A DNA stretch of 64,000 nt from Spongospora subterranea f. sp. subterranea (Eukaryota; Endomyxa: Phytomyxea; Phytomyxea; Plasmodiophorida), in NCBI GenBank assembly GCA_049724395.1, contig JAUGWO010000020.1:62001-126000 (forward strand). The letters run 5' to 3'. Under the pieces are notes generated by a model. It saw nothing but the letters and a program-made list of their open reading frames with translations. It ran no database searches and was not told the origin of the DNA. Position numbers and translations under genes: made by a program. This document shows positions 1 to 12,646 of this stretch, piece by piece. The stretch's first letter is position 1; every line of letters begins with the position of its first letter.

Positions 1-3000
1 TCCTTATACTTACAAGTTTGAAAGTGTTGAAAACTCGATTGCCGAGACTAATTTCGCTTATAATGGGCAAACTTTGTGACAAAGATCAGCGAGAACGTGA
101 TTCCGCCAGAAGCACTCTATGTGAAATTTCAGTGACTCTTGGCTCTTACTATCTCCCTTTCATTATCAACGAGATGAGGCATTTTCTTAAGTGCGAGTTT
201 TGGAAGCTTCTTCTTTGGTACATGTTCACAGTTTTTCAGGGATGGTTTTAGGGTGCACATCATGGGGTTCACTCTCCATTCGTTACTAAACAAACTGGTA
301 TCGGCGAACGAAGCAGGTACGGGCTCCAGCGGTTGCTCAAAACATCGAGGGAGTAAATTTTATTGATGACAGGCGTGCTTGATTCTTCTCTCACCCTGGT
401 GTTACCAATCGTGGTTGGTGATCTCTTTGTTCCCACGATCGATAAACCGAAAGAAACACGGGAAGCGAAGCGACCTCAATCCTTATCCACAGTTGAGATT
501 ATCGCCAGTAACGTTACCTTCAATCATCACAACCTCAACGAGATCGTAGATGCTATCAAAGCGTAACAGTCGACTGCATGCTGTCTGTTCTTTATTTTGA
601 CTTCGGAAAATAGGAGACTGGATGAAGATCCTTCTGTTGGAAATCGGGAAACGATGCGCCATGCAATGTTTCGTCTACAAGCAGGCCTGAGAAAGAATTC
701 AACTGTTACACTTAAAGGCGTGTTCGTCTGCGTGTACGGGTTAATTCAAAAAAACCTTCCTAAACCAGTGGAGCCACAGGAAGAAAAGGTGGGTGTCATC
801 CAGCTAAATGTATGCTAGTTGATCATTAACCCACTGGGTTAGGTTAACGTGTTACTTGAACGAAAAACCACTGCAGATGAACATGTCTCAGTACCCAAAA
901 CACCAATGCGTGACTTGAAACTACGCCAAAATAAGAGCAAATCGTCTTCTAGTGATGTTATGTTGACGTTTGCATTGCATTTGTTTGAGCAAACACTGTC
1001 TGATTATTTAAACTCTTCGCGAAACCGCGGCAATACGATCAATATCAACGATGCTAATGCCGAAAATATTGTTGCCGAAGATTATTTTTCTGGCGATAAC
1101 AAAGAACTTGAATCGATAAGGTCATTATGCGATCCTTTTCTCGCGACTTTACATCAATGCGCATCTCAAAGTTGTTCCCCGGATGTGATATCTATATCCG
1201 TCAAAGCGTTTTGTGCTTTGCTTCAGGTTCCCAGCGGTGTCCCTTCGTTACAACTCTTTGCCCCCCAGTTCGTCGCAATCATGATTGAAGGAGCGCAAAA
1301 TAGTAAGATAGTCCTTGGCGGAAAAGAAAGGTTGTTCAACGTCTTGTACAGGCTCGTCAGAGCACGCGTCTATATGTTTACGAGGTCTGACTGCACTGCT
1401 TCGGCGTTGTGATGCATACGAAATGACGGAGGCACACTTGCTTATATTGTTGGAACTTGTTAAAACCCGAATTGAAGATGTCGCTAGCGCGTCAGGTGGC
1501 TTAGCTTTGCTAAAATCCATCTTGTGTCGCCGGCTGCTATCTTCGGGGCTCTATGATCTAATGGAACGTGTCGTTACCTTAGTAGTAGAGGTCGACGACC
1601 CCGTTGTTAAACGCCACGCTCACCAGAGCCTGATACAGGTATAGCTTCTTAATGTTCCCTAATCAACTCGCTTCTCATATCCCCATCAGTATCTACTCGA
1701 TTATCCCCTGTCACCTAAGCGAATTGAGCAGCATCTTCGCACGTTCATTACCAATCTCTCATCTTATCAGCATCCTCATGGGCGAATGGGTTAGTTAGCA
1801 CCAGCAATCTGTCGAATTGCTTTTTACTAAATGCTGTTAACCATAGCATGCGTGCGAATGTTGTCTTTATGCGTATCCAAGTTTCCAGCGTGTACTTTGG
1901 ACCGTTATGCCTCGTTGATTTTTATGCCCCTCGTCACTCGGCTTGTGAACGAGATTTCTCGTCCGTGCCGCGACCAGGTCACGGCTCTCATTTCTCTCCT
2001 TCTCTCTAAGGTTTCCCCAGGTATTGCTTCCGACACAATGTGGTCTGTCAATGTTTGACTTTCCCAACAGCGGTGCTTTCGGAGTTGTTGTCGTTTGTTA
2101 GTATGTGGTGGAACAGTGGCAACACCCAGCTGCAATGTGCTGCGTCGGAGTTGGCTTCATTGTCTTACTCCTTCTCTAGTAGTGAGCTCATGTCTGAATG
2201 GATCGGATATGCACACTCGACTTTGGAAAGCGCGTCTGAGAAGCTGAATGCGGCAATCTGCAGCCCTGACGGTATCGCGGATGCGTCCCTTGGTGTTGAA
2301 TCCCCAACTCTGTTAGTAGTTTAGAGATATTATTTCTCCTTGCAACTAACGTCCCCTCTTTTGATGATAGGATCAATTCTTTACGTTTGATTGATCTTTC
2401 CCTACCAAACGAAATTTCTATATCCTGCCTTCCCACGGTCCTCGACCTTGTCCTTTATCCTCATAATTCCGTTCGTCTTCAAATTAACAAGATGTTTGCG
2501 GGCGGCCATGTACCAACTCCCATTGCTCCGTGGGCTGATGCGTTTCTGGCTCATTTCTTTTCTGGTTAATGGCCTTGACGCTTTGCGAAATGTTCTTACT
2601 CAATTGTCTTTTAGATTGTGCCGACGAGCGCCTTTTGAAAGCATCTGCTTCTAATTTAAGAACGTTAGTCTCCTCGCTAAGCGCCTTAAAGGGCGAAAGC
2701 GAAGTATGTGCATATCCAAAATGTCTTACCAGCACTAACTCCCATCATCAGGTTGTTGAACGTGTTTTTCATCGAATTTCGTCACGAATTCGCCGTTCTA
2801 CAGTAATGCATACCATTGGTATTTGCGTGCAATGGCTTGCAGAGGTAGTTGATTCTGCTGATGTCACGATATTGAAAAAGTTTGCCCATGTGATCATCGC
2901 TCCTCGTCTTCGCCGATTGCAAAAACGCCGAAACACCCATTTCAAAACATCGCAGAAGCGCTTCTGAACACGCTTTCTCACAAAATCGGATTAGACCTCT

Positions 3001-3306
3001 TTATCAAGGTAAAGTTTAGTTTACATGTGACACTCAGTGTATTTCTCACATCTTGTAATTCAGGTTAGCACGGAAGCAGCTCGATTCGCTGCTGAAAAGC
3101 GGGATAAACGAAAGACTGCCCGAGCTCGAGAAGCCGTAATAGATCCAGCGTCGGCTGCAACGCGCAAGCAAAAGCGAGGCGTGGCTAAGAAGAGGCAACG
3201 AGAAAAGGCAATGACAACACGCAAAGAGAAACGTCAAGGAATACCACAGCGAAAACACACGTCTTTTGCAAAGAAGAGGAAAACGATTGCCACCGTCACG
3301 CTTTGA
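1..3306 (+). CDS. UTP20: UTP20 (small-subunit processome), C-terminal half, 5' end outside window
   Basis: UTP20 is a giant HEAT-repeat protein of the nucleolar U3 small-subunit processome, needed for 18S rRNA maturation. The first spliced exons read as the UTP20 HEAT block: exon end at 190, a 49-base intron 191-239, then HIMGFTLHSLL, then a second intron 317-372. Near 1690 the segment YLLDYPLSPKRIEQHL matches the UTP20 landmark FLLDYPLG. Later exons give helical repeats such as LDRYASLIFMPLVTRLV (about 1890). The last exon (about 3064-3306) is a lysine/arginine-rich tail typical of the family's nucleolar C terminus and ends in TGA. Only the C-terminal part is present; the start lies left of the window. 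Internal exon borders between 1640 and 3060 are approximate. Confidence 0.9.
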
Positions 3307-5948
3307 TTTCACTTCATCTATCTGTATTAATATAAAGAATATTGAAATAAGGTTTGCACATGATTTCAATTCTGTTTACAGGGTTGCACATGCTTCAATC
3401 ATGATATTTTTGTCAAAGTCAGGCCTTTGCTGCTATTTGTGAAGCTATACGACGGCCAGACAATATGAAGTACCAGCTTGTAACTTTTACCTTCTTCGAA
3501 AATAACCACTCTTAATTCAATACTCCATCACCTTCGAATCACTAATTTAGTTACGACCTCAAATCCCCGATTCACCCTTGAATCTATGGAATCTGATCGT
3601 TTCCAACACTCCATCAAGCAAGACGGGATTACAAGCATTTTCTCATGTGCTCCGTCACCGACTGCGCCATAAACAGTCTCGCTTCGGTTTTAATCCATGA
3701 TCTTGTTGAATAACATCAAACTCCTCCTTGCTGGGAAATTTCTCATGGCAGATACTCTGCCATGCTGTTTGCATTTTGCGCTTTCTCAGCGACCTCCTTT
3801 CGCGATGATTTGCAATTCATCGCGATGTAATCAATTTCCCCGCATAAAAAAGCATTTTCTGATTTCGCTCTGTATGAATCTTCGACTTTATCTCGAGAGT
3901 CATTGTAATGTCGAGATAAAATTGCAGAAACCATTGATACCTGTTTTCTCTGACCTTCTCGCAAAGTCAGATTGATCTCGTTGAAGGCAAATTTCAGCAC
4001 AAAGGCATAAGCTATATATTTTCTATGTAAAGCCGTCCAGAGTGGTACCCGTCTGTCTGTTCGTGTAAAGCGAGTACAACCCAATACCCCAGCCGTAGCT
4101 GTATCATGGACGAGAGCGTTTGCTGAGGACTTTCAAGCCATCTTGCAACAATTCACTACAAGAAATTCTCAAAACTGATCACCTCGGCCGGGCAGTCCGG
4201 GAACCACCCTTGAGGATTTCTATTGATGAATTGTTGCAAAATGCATGACGGTCCTCAGAAACCCTCCTTTCAACAAACTTCGGTGAAATCCGTGCACTTG
4301 TTAACGATTCTTTAACAGCAACAACTGATCCGCAACGAATCAAACCAATACCAGAATGATTTTATTTCAAAAGGAATGAGCTGATGGATCTCATTTGTGT
4401 ATCGTTGCACGAACGAGAGTCATGCTGAATATATGTTTCTAGAGTCATCACAATAGCACGTGTAACTTGCTAGGTCGTTGTAACATCATGCCTAGTCAAA
4501 TGTGCTGAGTCACGAACGATCACGAGCACGCAATGATCGAGGCCGACTATCGCTCGTGTAAACACTGTTTTAAGACCAAAAAGAAGAGGTCGTTTAGAAG
4601 AATTTCAATGAACGGTGGGGGAACCGGAGATATTACCTGTGGAAACTAAAGAGGATCGGTGAAGCGATCAGCACTCCTCTTAAAAAAAAACTGGAAAATG
4701 AAGAACAATACGATTCCGCAAGCTGTGGAGCATCTTCTTTTCAATGGGGGGACGAGGCTCCCAAGTGGCATCGGATAAATGGAACGACGCCAATGAATAA
4801 GAAATTCAGCGTCAACCAATTCCGGACTGATACGATGAGCGATAATGGCCTCTTAGATGTACTCAGTAAATACCAGGTTTGGAACAATTCGATCTTTACG
4901 TCGAAATTTGTTATTCATCAAGCTCCAAGATCTTCTAACGGCGATTGCTGTCTCGTAGCCACCAATATCTTGAAAGTGCCACTTGTAGGTTTCCGTACGA
5001 TATTTGAGCCGTAAAGCATAACAATCCATCACGGAACCTGTAATGAGGTCACGAATTGTGAAAATGAGGTTGAACATCGTCGTTTTAGTAACTCGGACCA
5101 ATCAAGTTGCACGATACTTTTACGGTAAAACGCCTGACACTGATGGCTACAAGACAGTAATCGTCGTTGGAAAAATTCGAAGCTTTGGCGAATGACAGGT
5201 TTCGACGTCGAGATTGAATTTGGGCTCAAAACGACGTCGAGAGCATAACGGGGAATATTGCCCAACAATATTAAAAGGTCGTAGTGGGCTGAAAAATTGA
5301 TTCAGCGCTTGCAAAAATTGAATCCACATGGCCAGACGGTCGATGACGGACAAACTCTGAGAAGTGTGGAGTAGCGAATTTGATTCTGGGGCGAATTTTG
5401 TCGTTAAGCGCCATGTTGACCAAATGGAGGATACTTGCCAGTTTCGTTTACGACCGTCTTGGTCCGAGACATGTGAGAAAATGATTCCAAATCTTTGTCC
5501 CAGCAGTGCATTGACTACAATCTGGTGATCCCCCTTGTGACACGGGATCCAGCTCCATGTACTACTCAAATAATTCTTCAACACCAGAAAATATTGGAAT
5601 GTGTATCAGCACGTTGTAGTGTTTTTCATATCAAAAGATAGTCCTAGTGAATTGCCTTGTTGGGGTTTCCGCATGAATGACGTTGCCATAAGGTCGTGGA
5701 ATAATTTGCCATTTGACTTAGCGGCACTGTGGACAGTTACTGACACATTCGTTCATGATACCGAGCTTATCAGCGCACCAGAATAGCCGAAATCGCTGCG
5801 GATGTGGCGTCGAAAACCATTGCCGTTGCTGGGCCCATAACTTGTTAGGATTAATGGCATCATTAATTTGCAAAACAGCACCACAGCTTCATCTGTTATT
5901 TATGTGTTGTTGGTTTTATTGCGTAGAGTAAAAAATGTGGAATATAAA
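3307..5948. other. intergenic, no confident gene
   Basis: This 2.6 kb stretch between UTP20 and the acidic ORF has only short, unrecognised open frames on both strands and no convincing splice chain. The longest, on the minus strand around 5147-5584 and 4853-5101, have no clear ATG start or motif and could be relics of an old transposon. The one structured feature is the hairpin at 4123-4258, listed separately. I saw no tRNA cloverleaf. Confidence 0.5.
4123..4258. repeat. imperfect inverted repeat (about 50-base arms)
   Basis: The left arm (4123-4172) and the reverse complement of the right arm (4210-4258) share CTGAGGAC at the outer end, TTGCAACAATTCA in the middle and CTCAA at the inner end, around a 37-base loop. 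This could be a small MITE-like element or a transcribed hairpin. There is no ORF in it and no clear target-site duplication. Confidence 0.7.
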
Positions 5949-6356
5949 TCACCATCGATATGGTCGGGACAATTGGCCCTCATGGTCGGCATTGGATTCT
6001 CCATCCTGTAGAACGTCGTTGAAGTAATCGGGTTCATCACCTTCGGCCCCCATATCGCTGCATGATTCATCCGGGTCGCCATACTCAGTCTTATCGCCCT
6101 CCCCATCCAGCATGCGCTGTTCGGCCCCGTCGATACTGCTAGCGTACTCCACATCGTCAATCAGCTCTTCGTCCTCCTCCTCGTTCTCTGGCGCTAACAC
6201 CCCGACGATGCCCACCTTTCTCTTGATGGGTATGGTCTTTCTGGGCAGCCGTGGCCCTGGTATATGAGGGCAGCCATGCTTTCGGTGTCGCCAGAATGTA
6301 ACGCGATGTATAGGGATCCCATTACATATGTAAAGTCTACGAGTAATCAATAACAT
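5949..6356 (-). CDS. acidic-tail protein, possibly RNA polymerase III RPC7/RPC31-like
   Basis: An uninterrupted 135-codon frame begins with ATG at 6356 and ends with TGA at 5949. The first third is basic (PRLPRKTIPIKRKVG) and the rest is strongly acidic, with EEEDEELIDDVEY and a final DYFNDVLQDGE block. A DY..YF.DGE acidic end is reminiscent of the RPC7 (POLR3G)/RPC31 subunit of RNA polymerase III, but the family's N-terminal half is not visible. If it is RPC31-like, an upstream exon must lie above 6356. The composition argues for a real protein; the identity is a guess. It faces the upstream part of the Tmc-like gene head to head. Confidence 0.35.
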   Translation of the reverse strand: MLLITRRLYICNGIPIHRVTFWRHRKHGCPHIPGPRLPRKTIPIKRKVGIVGVLAPENEEEDEELIDDVEYASSIDGAEQRMLDGEGDKTEYGDPDESCSDMGAEGDEPDYFNDVLQDGESNADHEGQLSRPYRW

Positions 6357-6701
6357 TAGCTGACTGATCGTATCGTTATTTTAAATTGATATTCGTTTAA
6401 GAACCGTTATATCTAATGAATTCGTTTGAACGTGGTTTCAGGAATCTGTCTGGATCTACCTGTCCTTGTATGGTTTGAGTTTCGGGACCTGGGTGTCCTG
6501 CCCTCGGCAGATGACCGTCTCCACTTGAGATTGGGCACCGGTGCCGGGCCATTGCTCGAAATTATCATCGCTGAACTGCGACTTCATCAAGCCCTATGGA
6601 ACCGCAATAATTGTGCTGATTAGCGATATCGTACCGATTTTCGTACCGGTCACAGCATCAAATAATACCCGCTGCAACTGGCAACTGTATTATACCCTCT
6701 C

Positions 6702-9700
6702 GTGAATTCTTGGAAACACAACGGTGGGACTCAGAGAAACCTGTTTCGCATCTGTTTGATGATTGGTGGCACGCCTCCGATTATGATAGGATTGGACTCC
6801 AATTCTGATGAAGGGTCCACCATCAGCCGGTTTGCGACGTCACATGTGCAATATCGTGACTTGATTGGCAGTTTAGTTTATCAAAAGCCATCGAAACTTT
6901 GCGAGCAGCGCTGTTCGGAGTAATTTACGTCATGTCAAAAGAAACGTCGTCTTCAAGCCTCATCATCGTCTCGGGCGCTTTCATGCAGTTTTTTCAGGTT
7001 CTTGGCTTCGCGTTCAACAAGGATCGTGACTTCCCTTTGCACAACATGGCCTCAAATTTTCTTTTGAACAGTTTGTCTTACTCAACATTGGCTGGGTGGA
7101 AGCAATCCTCTGCACCGGTGAGTTGTTGACGGCTCTAGGGTTGATAAGTTCTGACGCATATATCAGACCAAGGGCGGGGTGATTTTCGCCATGGCCATGG
7201 CCACGGTTATCATTGTTCTGGCATGTGCCGTTTATGTCGGATACTCGTTCGTCCAGAACTCTTTCAAATACATGTTCCCTTTGAAAATTCTGCGACAGTT
7301 CGCTATTTTGATAACGTCTATCGGGTTTATCCCAATCGCGACGGTTTTCATCCAGAACATCCGATGCGACATTGATGATACTTCTCCTTGTTATAACGGC
7401 ACTGACATCGCCGCCTTTGTCACTATGCTCCCCATTGCATTTCTCTTTGTAGTTTTCTGTTTCATCATACAAGTCTGTTATTCATTTGCCATGATGCGCC
7501 GAGCGGATCCTGACTATTTGTATAGGTCACGTATTTTGAGGATGATCCTCGAAAACCTTCAGTAATGGGGCGATGCCATTCTCGTGCAGAAGTCGTCCAA
7601 TTAGTGATGCGCTTTCTTTTGACAGCATTTTGGGAACTGTTGCCGGCTCCAACCTACAACCTTTTCGTGATTATGTCGATGACTCTATTGACGTTTGTAT
7701 GTGCTTTCATTTACACGTGGTATATGCCTTTCTATCGGCAAGACATTTGCGAGATTAAATCCACTCTGGCGTGGATACAATGCTGGGGCGCCATCGTTGT
7801 CACGGTTGCTGTGGTCAACGATGACCGTTCAGACCCTGCACCAATGATTGCATTTTACATCGGAATCCCAGTAGTCATCTTGTCTTCTAACCTTTTGCTT
7901 AAGACGCGGAAACTCTGGATCAGGTTTGACAGTTTGTCTGATTGTTACCAAGGTGTAATTTCTTTTCAGGGAGACTCCAGTACAATACCTCGGGTCTCCA
8001 TTCGAGGTGCAAATGAAAGTCCATTTATTGATGCTGGAAGTCGCCGACGCATGGATGGACAACGGTAAATCTGGGGTTGTTAACAATTCTGATTTTGAAA
8101 GAGTATTGTGCTGATCACATTCAACATATCGTATTCTGACCGTATTTAGGCGTCGACTTTGGGCGAAGAAGCCTATTTAGAAGGGATCAGAAAATTCAGC
8201 AACAGCTCGATGATGTTCTTATTTCGCGGCCAATTCTATCTCACAGTTCTTGGGCATGCTCATGTCGGAATGAACTCTCTAACTAAAGCAGCAGAACGTT
8301 CACCCCAGCTGGATGAGCAGTTCTTGATCTACCGTCGCCGGAAGAAAAGAAGTGAAGAAAGTACTGGCACTAGTGGCAACGATATTATCAACAGCATTGC
8401 GTATGATCAGTATCTCAAAGACGCCATCAGTAATGACTGGAACGCAGCGATGGCGCAAGTTAGATTCTGGGAAGGAATAGGATCATCAGCTAGCAACATT
8501 GAAGACCTTTACGAACTAGCTGCTCAAGTATCCAAGTTTATGGATCACGCTGAGCAGAACTACACTAAAGTTGTGACAATGTCACAAAGGTAGTGCAGTG
8601 TCGTATGCGGCCCAAAATGAAGCTGAAATCGGTGACAATCGCAACAGGTCTGCGGCAGCTTTAAGAGTTTATGCGGGCTTTCTTCACGATATCCTAGACG
8701 AAAAGGCTCGCGCTCTCACAATTTTTAATCAGGCAGAAGAACAAGATACGCACGCTAACAAGCGTGCCACAGCTTGTTCGCCGGCGGGCGATACTGGTGA
8801 TCGAAATTGCATCGTGGTCGTGTCCGTCGAAGATAAATCGTTTGGCATAATGACCAAGGTTTATTACAAGCAAATTTTCCATCGTGTACCAATGAAGCTT
8901 TGTATGTTAGGTTAACGACGAGCTCTGCCGAGTGCTAGGTTACAATCGCCGGGATTTGATTGGTAAGCATGTCGATATGCTAGTGGTAAAGCCATGGGCC
9001 GCTACACACCACAATATGATTCAGGTGCGGTGTGCCGCTCATTTCAGATTACTCACTTTATCTTTCCCATTTTTTGATCAACAGCAATTCCTGGACTCTG
9101 GCAACATGACACTTACTCGAACTGTTCGACGAGGTTTTGGCCGGCATTGTGATGGGACTATCGTTGCCGGACGCTTGATTCTTCAAGAAGTCACTGAGGA
9201 TGATGAAATGATGGTTTTTATCTGCATTGATGACCCTTGGTTAACCTGACCCCATTTCAGGAGTTCATGGCGATATTCAACGAATTTGAGGAAGAGTCAG
9301 GAAATGATGCAAGCTATATAATCAATCGTGTCTGCGGAAGGTATGTTTCATTAAAAATTGAGTCCAATCTAACCTATCAATATTGCAACAGTGGTGAAGT
9401 GATTGAATACTCGAGAAACTGTCGCTTTCTTTTTTTCAATCCAGAGACACGGGCGAATTCAACGGACATTTATTCCTGGATTCCATTCTACGATGAGCTA
9501 AAAGCATCTCCCACTCCCTGTATGCAACGTATGCAACCGGCTTCAATTCAGGACGATCACCAGGTTCCTCAATGGAACGCCAAAGGAGATTTTTTAATCG
9601 AGATTACCACTGAGTTGCGGGAATACGAAGGCCAATGGTTTGACGTGATCAAGGCCGTTAGCCCAAAGTCGTTGCGCTTCAGGACGTTGGCAGGTCGTAT

Positions 9701-12391
9701 CTGCCATATCCTTGACAACTGTCAAGAAGGCCTTCCATCGCGCCATGAATCCGAGGTGGAAACGCTCTGCGCAGCTTTGTGTGACCTTCCTGATACCGAA
9801 CGTGCAATGGTCAACGAAATGTCATCAGAATTGCTGGCGGGAAAACCTGCTGCTCAAAAAGTCCTCAATGTGAGCGTCGTGCTTTATATTTGTCGGTTCA
9901 TCTGATTTTATTTAGGCAATGATGGAAAATGCGGGACTCGCTGGCTCTGTAGATAAAGAGTCTGAAGTCGGCACAGCAAATGTTGCTCCTGACGTTGATG
10001 ACAATGATAATGATGCATATGGCGTTAGCACCGTTGAAGCAGCTTCTTCATTGCGAGCGACGCAGATGCGACAAAGTGTATGGAGGAGTCGTCGACCAGT
10101 TCAGGTAGTTGCAGGTTTATGGTACACTCGTTAATTTTCACAACCTACAGTAGCCATCGTACACACATATTACTGACGATGGCAGTTTCGAGCTATCCAC
10201 GTATTTAAGAGATCCCCGAATGGCGGTTGATAAGTTGAAGTTGGCACCTCGGTTGACTTACATTCGTCGATTGTTTTGTGTTTCGCTCCTAATTTCCTTG
10301 ATCGTTGTAGTGGGTATGTACGGTAAATTATTTCTCTCTGCCTCAATTAACTGAGTTTGTCAAGGCTCTTTCATAATAGTTAACAATATGCTGATCACGT
10401 ATCAAAACACTTCCGGAATGGTATTGTTGGCCAGTGCGCGAACTTTGGACGCAGTCTCTATTCTGTTTGCAACTCGATGGCTTGTAACTATAAACATGGG
10501 GATCGATGTGCCTTCAAATGAAGATCACGCAAAACAGGTTTGACACAGATTGCGCTTTTCGCTGGTATTTACAAATTAATGTAGATACTCTTTTCGTCCT
10601 GTCAAAATCTCAAGTCATTTAGCCAGCAAATGCGCGATCACATGAGCTACTTTAGCAATACATTTGTCAGTTCGGAGCAGATTAGTTCAGTAGATCTTGT
10701 GATGGATGACGGAAATGCGTTGAATACTTATATCGAAAAAATTTCGCCATTATCAGCAGCTGCCAGGTTAGCCGATGCCGCATATCAAGTATCGAGAATG
10801 CCTCTGCACCTGATCGGCCTGAATACTTCTCAAGTCAGATTTATTTTGAATATCGACCGCGGCAACCTCATTCCACATCTAAACAGTTCAGTTTACCTAT
10901 GGACCGATGAAATATCAGCCAATCTACACCAGTATCATCTGGTAACCTACACATGAGGGCCAATATTTCTTTCATGGCTGACCCCTCAATGGTTTAGATG
11001 GCAGCTATTGGATCTCTTTTAACATTGGCGGTATTGTTATGCCTTGTCAGCCTGTTCGTTATCCCAGGAATGAGAGTCGTCATACGGGGTCAGTTCAAAG
11101 GCCTTCTTATTTTCACTCAAGTGCCGCCGTTAGAGATTGAATGCCTTCGCCGGCGTTGCTTCAAACGCCTAAAATATCTGAAATTTGCCAAATCGGATCT
11201 GTTTGCCATGAGTGAAGGAGATGAAGCTGATTTCGTCTGTGAGGACGACATCAGCCCTCAAAATCTGCAGGTTTTGTAAACATTCAATTAGCATTGAAGT
11301 CACAAGCTGAAACCATGATAGGAAGATGGTGGCAGACAAAAAACACTGGCGACGCAGAAAAGGACAGCGATTATTGGCTGGAAAATGTTTTTCAAGCTGG
11401 TTGCAATTGTCGTCATCGTCGCACTTTTTATCGCCACCGTCTTCTTCGCTATTGGACAAGGAACGATTATCTACCATATGGCTGACGGTATTTCCGTCTC
11501 GACCTGGTCTCAATATCGACGCATGAAGATTCGTGAAGCGTTGTTCTCCCTACATTCATGGACAGCTCCCTTGAACGGTACTGGTGCGCGACTTGACGGT
11601 GCACAATACCGTGAGGCAATAGAAAAGCTGGACGAGTTGGACTTTGTTGAACAAGGTCCTTGATTGAGGGAAACTGTTGGGCCTTTTTTGACTGCGGTTT
11701 TCGTTTCCTCTCAGGTTTGACATATGGTTCCAATGTCATGTCTGTCCCTGGAGTTCTATCTATGGCCGTTTTTTCTGATCCATATCCCACATTGATATTC
11801 CGCAACGGGTGTGACCCGAATTCCGCCGTTGATATTGCCCAATGTCGCACGATCAGTGAAGGTCTGATGAACAACGGCGTACACGTAGCCATCACCGAAT
11901 ATTCCAGTAAAGTAAGAGACGTTTTACTTTTCAGCCCGTTGGTCACCCAGAATTGTCTGGTTTCAGGTCCGAAGTCAGATTGCTTTGATTTACGACGGAG
12001 CCATGGACAGCAATTTGACGGCCCGATTTCAAGCAGGATCCGTGCAACTACTTCGAAATCTTGAAAACAGTTTCATTCAGTCTGCACTAGTGTTCGACAT
12101 CATGCTATGTAGAAAGAAGTTGGATTCCGAGATCAACGAGTACATCATCCTCGATTTTCTGAATTCACAAAGCTAATCAAATATGCCATTAGTTTTCAAT
12201 CTCGGTATCTGGCAATAACGCTGACATTCGCAGCAGCATTGTTGTTATTGGTGGTGTTTGTTTATGAGCCGATGGTGCGGGATTTAGATCTGCAAGCCAA
12301 GCATATGAGGACGATGCTGCTATGCATTCCGGATCGGGTATTGAAGCAGATACCATCTCTTGAAGAAGTGCTAGATTTAAACAATAGTTAA
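6702..12391 (+). CDS. Tmc-like (tiny-macrocysts B/C) multipass protein with PAS domain
   Basis: This matches the tmcB/tmcC family of large multipass proteins known from Dictyostelium, chytrids and ciliates; their role is poorly known and sensing is inferred. The start fits the family (LSKAIETLRAALFGVIYVM, about 6870-6928). N-terminal membrane segments follow, then PLKILRQFAILITSIGF (about 7279-7330). A 46-base intron, 7924-7969, restores the frame into SPFEVQMKVHLLMLEVA. A helical block follows at 8159-8700 with QLDEQFLIYRRRKK, then a PAS domain (about 8930-9230, LCRVLGYNRRDLIGKHVDML). Central and C-terminal membrane segments include FKLVAIVVIVALFIATVFF (about 11389-11445). The final exon ends in a helix plus PMVRDLDLQAKHM and TAA at 12391. 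The first exon is uncertain, because the frame around 6702-6870 needs an unproven short intron. About ten introns are present. Confidence 0.85.
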
Positions 12392-12646
12392 TATAAAACC
12401 CAAATATTACTCCACGTGAACTCTTCGCGACAAGATGTGCAATTCTGTTGTTATCGGTATTTTGGACCAAACTTTGATCATGGAGCCCCCAAGAGAAATT
12501 CTCGCGCCAATTGCCAATTCCAGATTCGTTCGCGTGCCAGTTTTCGTACCGGATTTTAATGGATTATTAAGGTTATCGTAATAGTTCTCGACGATTGAGG
12601 AACGGTCCTCTCGATGAGGATCTACCAATTCACACGGCTGGATACG

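Noticed and set aside
7953-7969. 17-base ultra-short intron in the Tmc-like gene
   Set aside because: Its length gives the wrong frame; a 46-base intron at 7924-7969 restores the frame.
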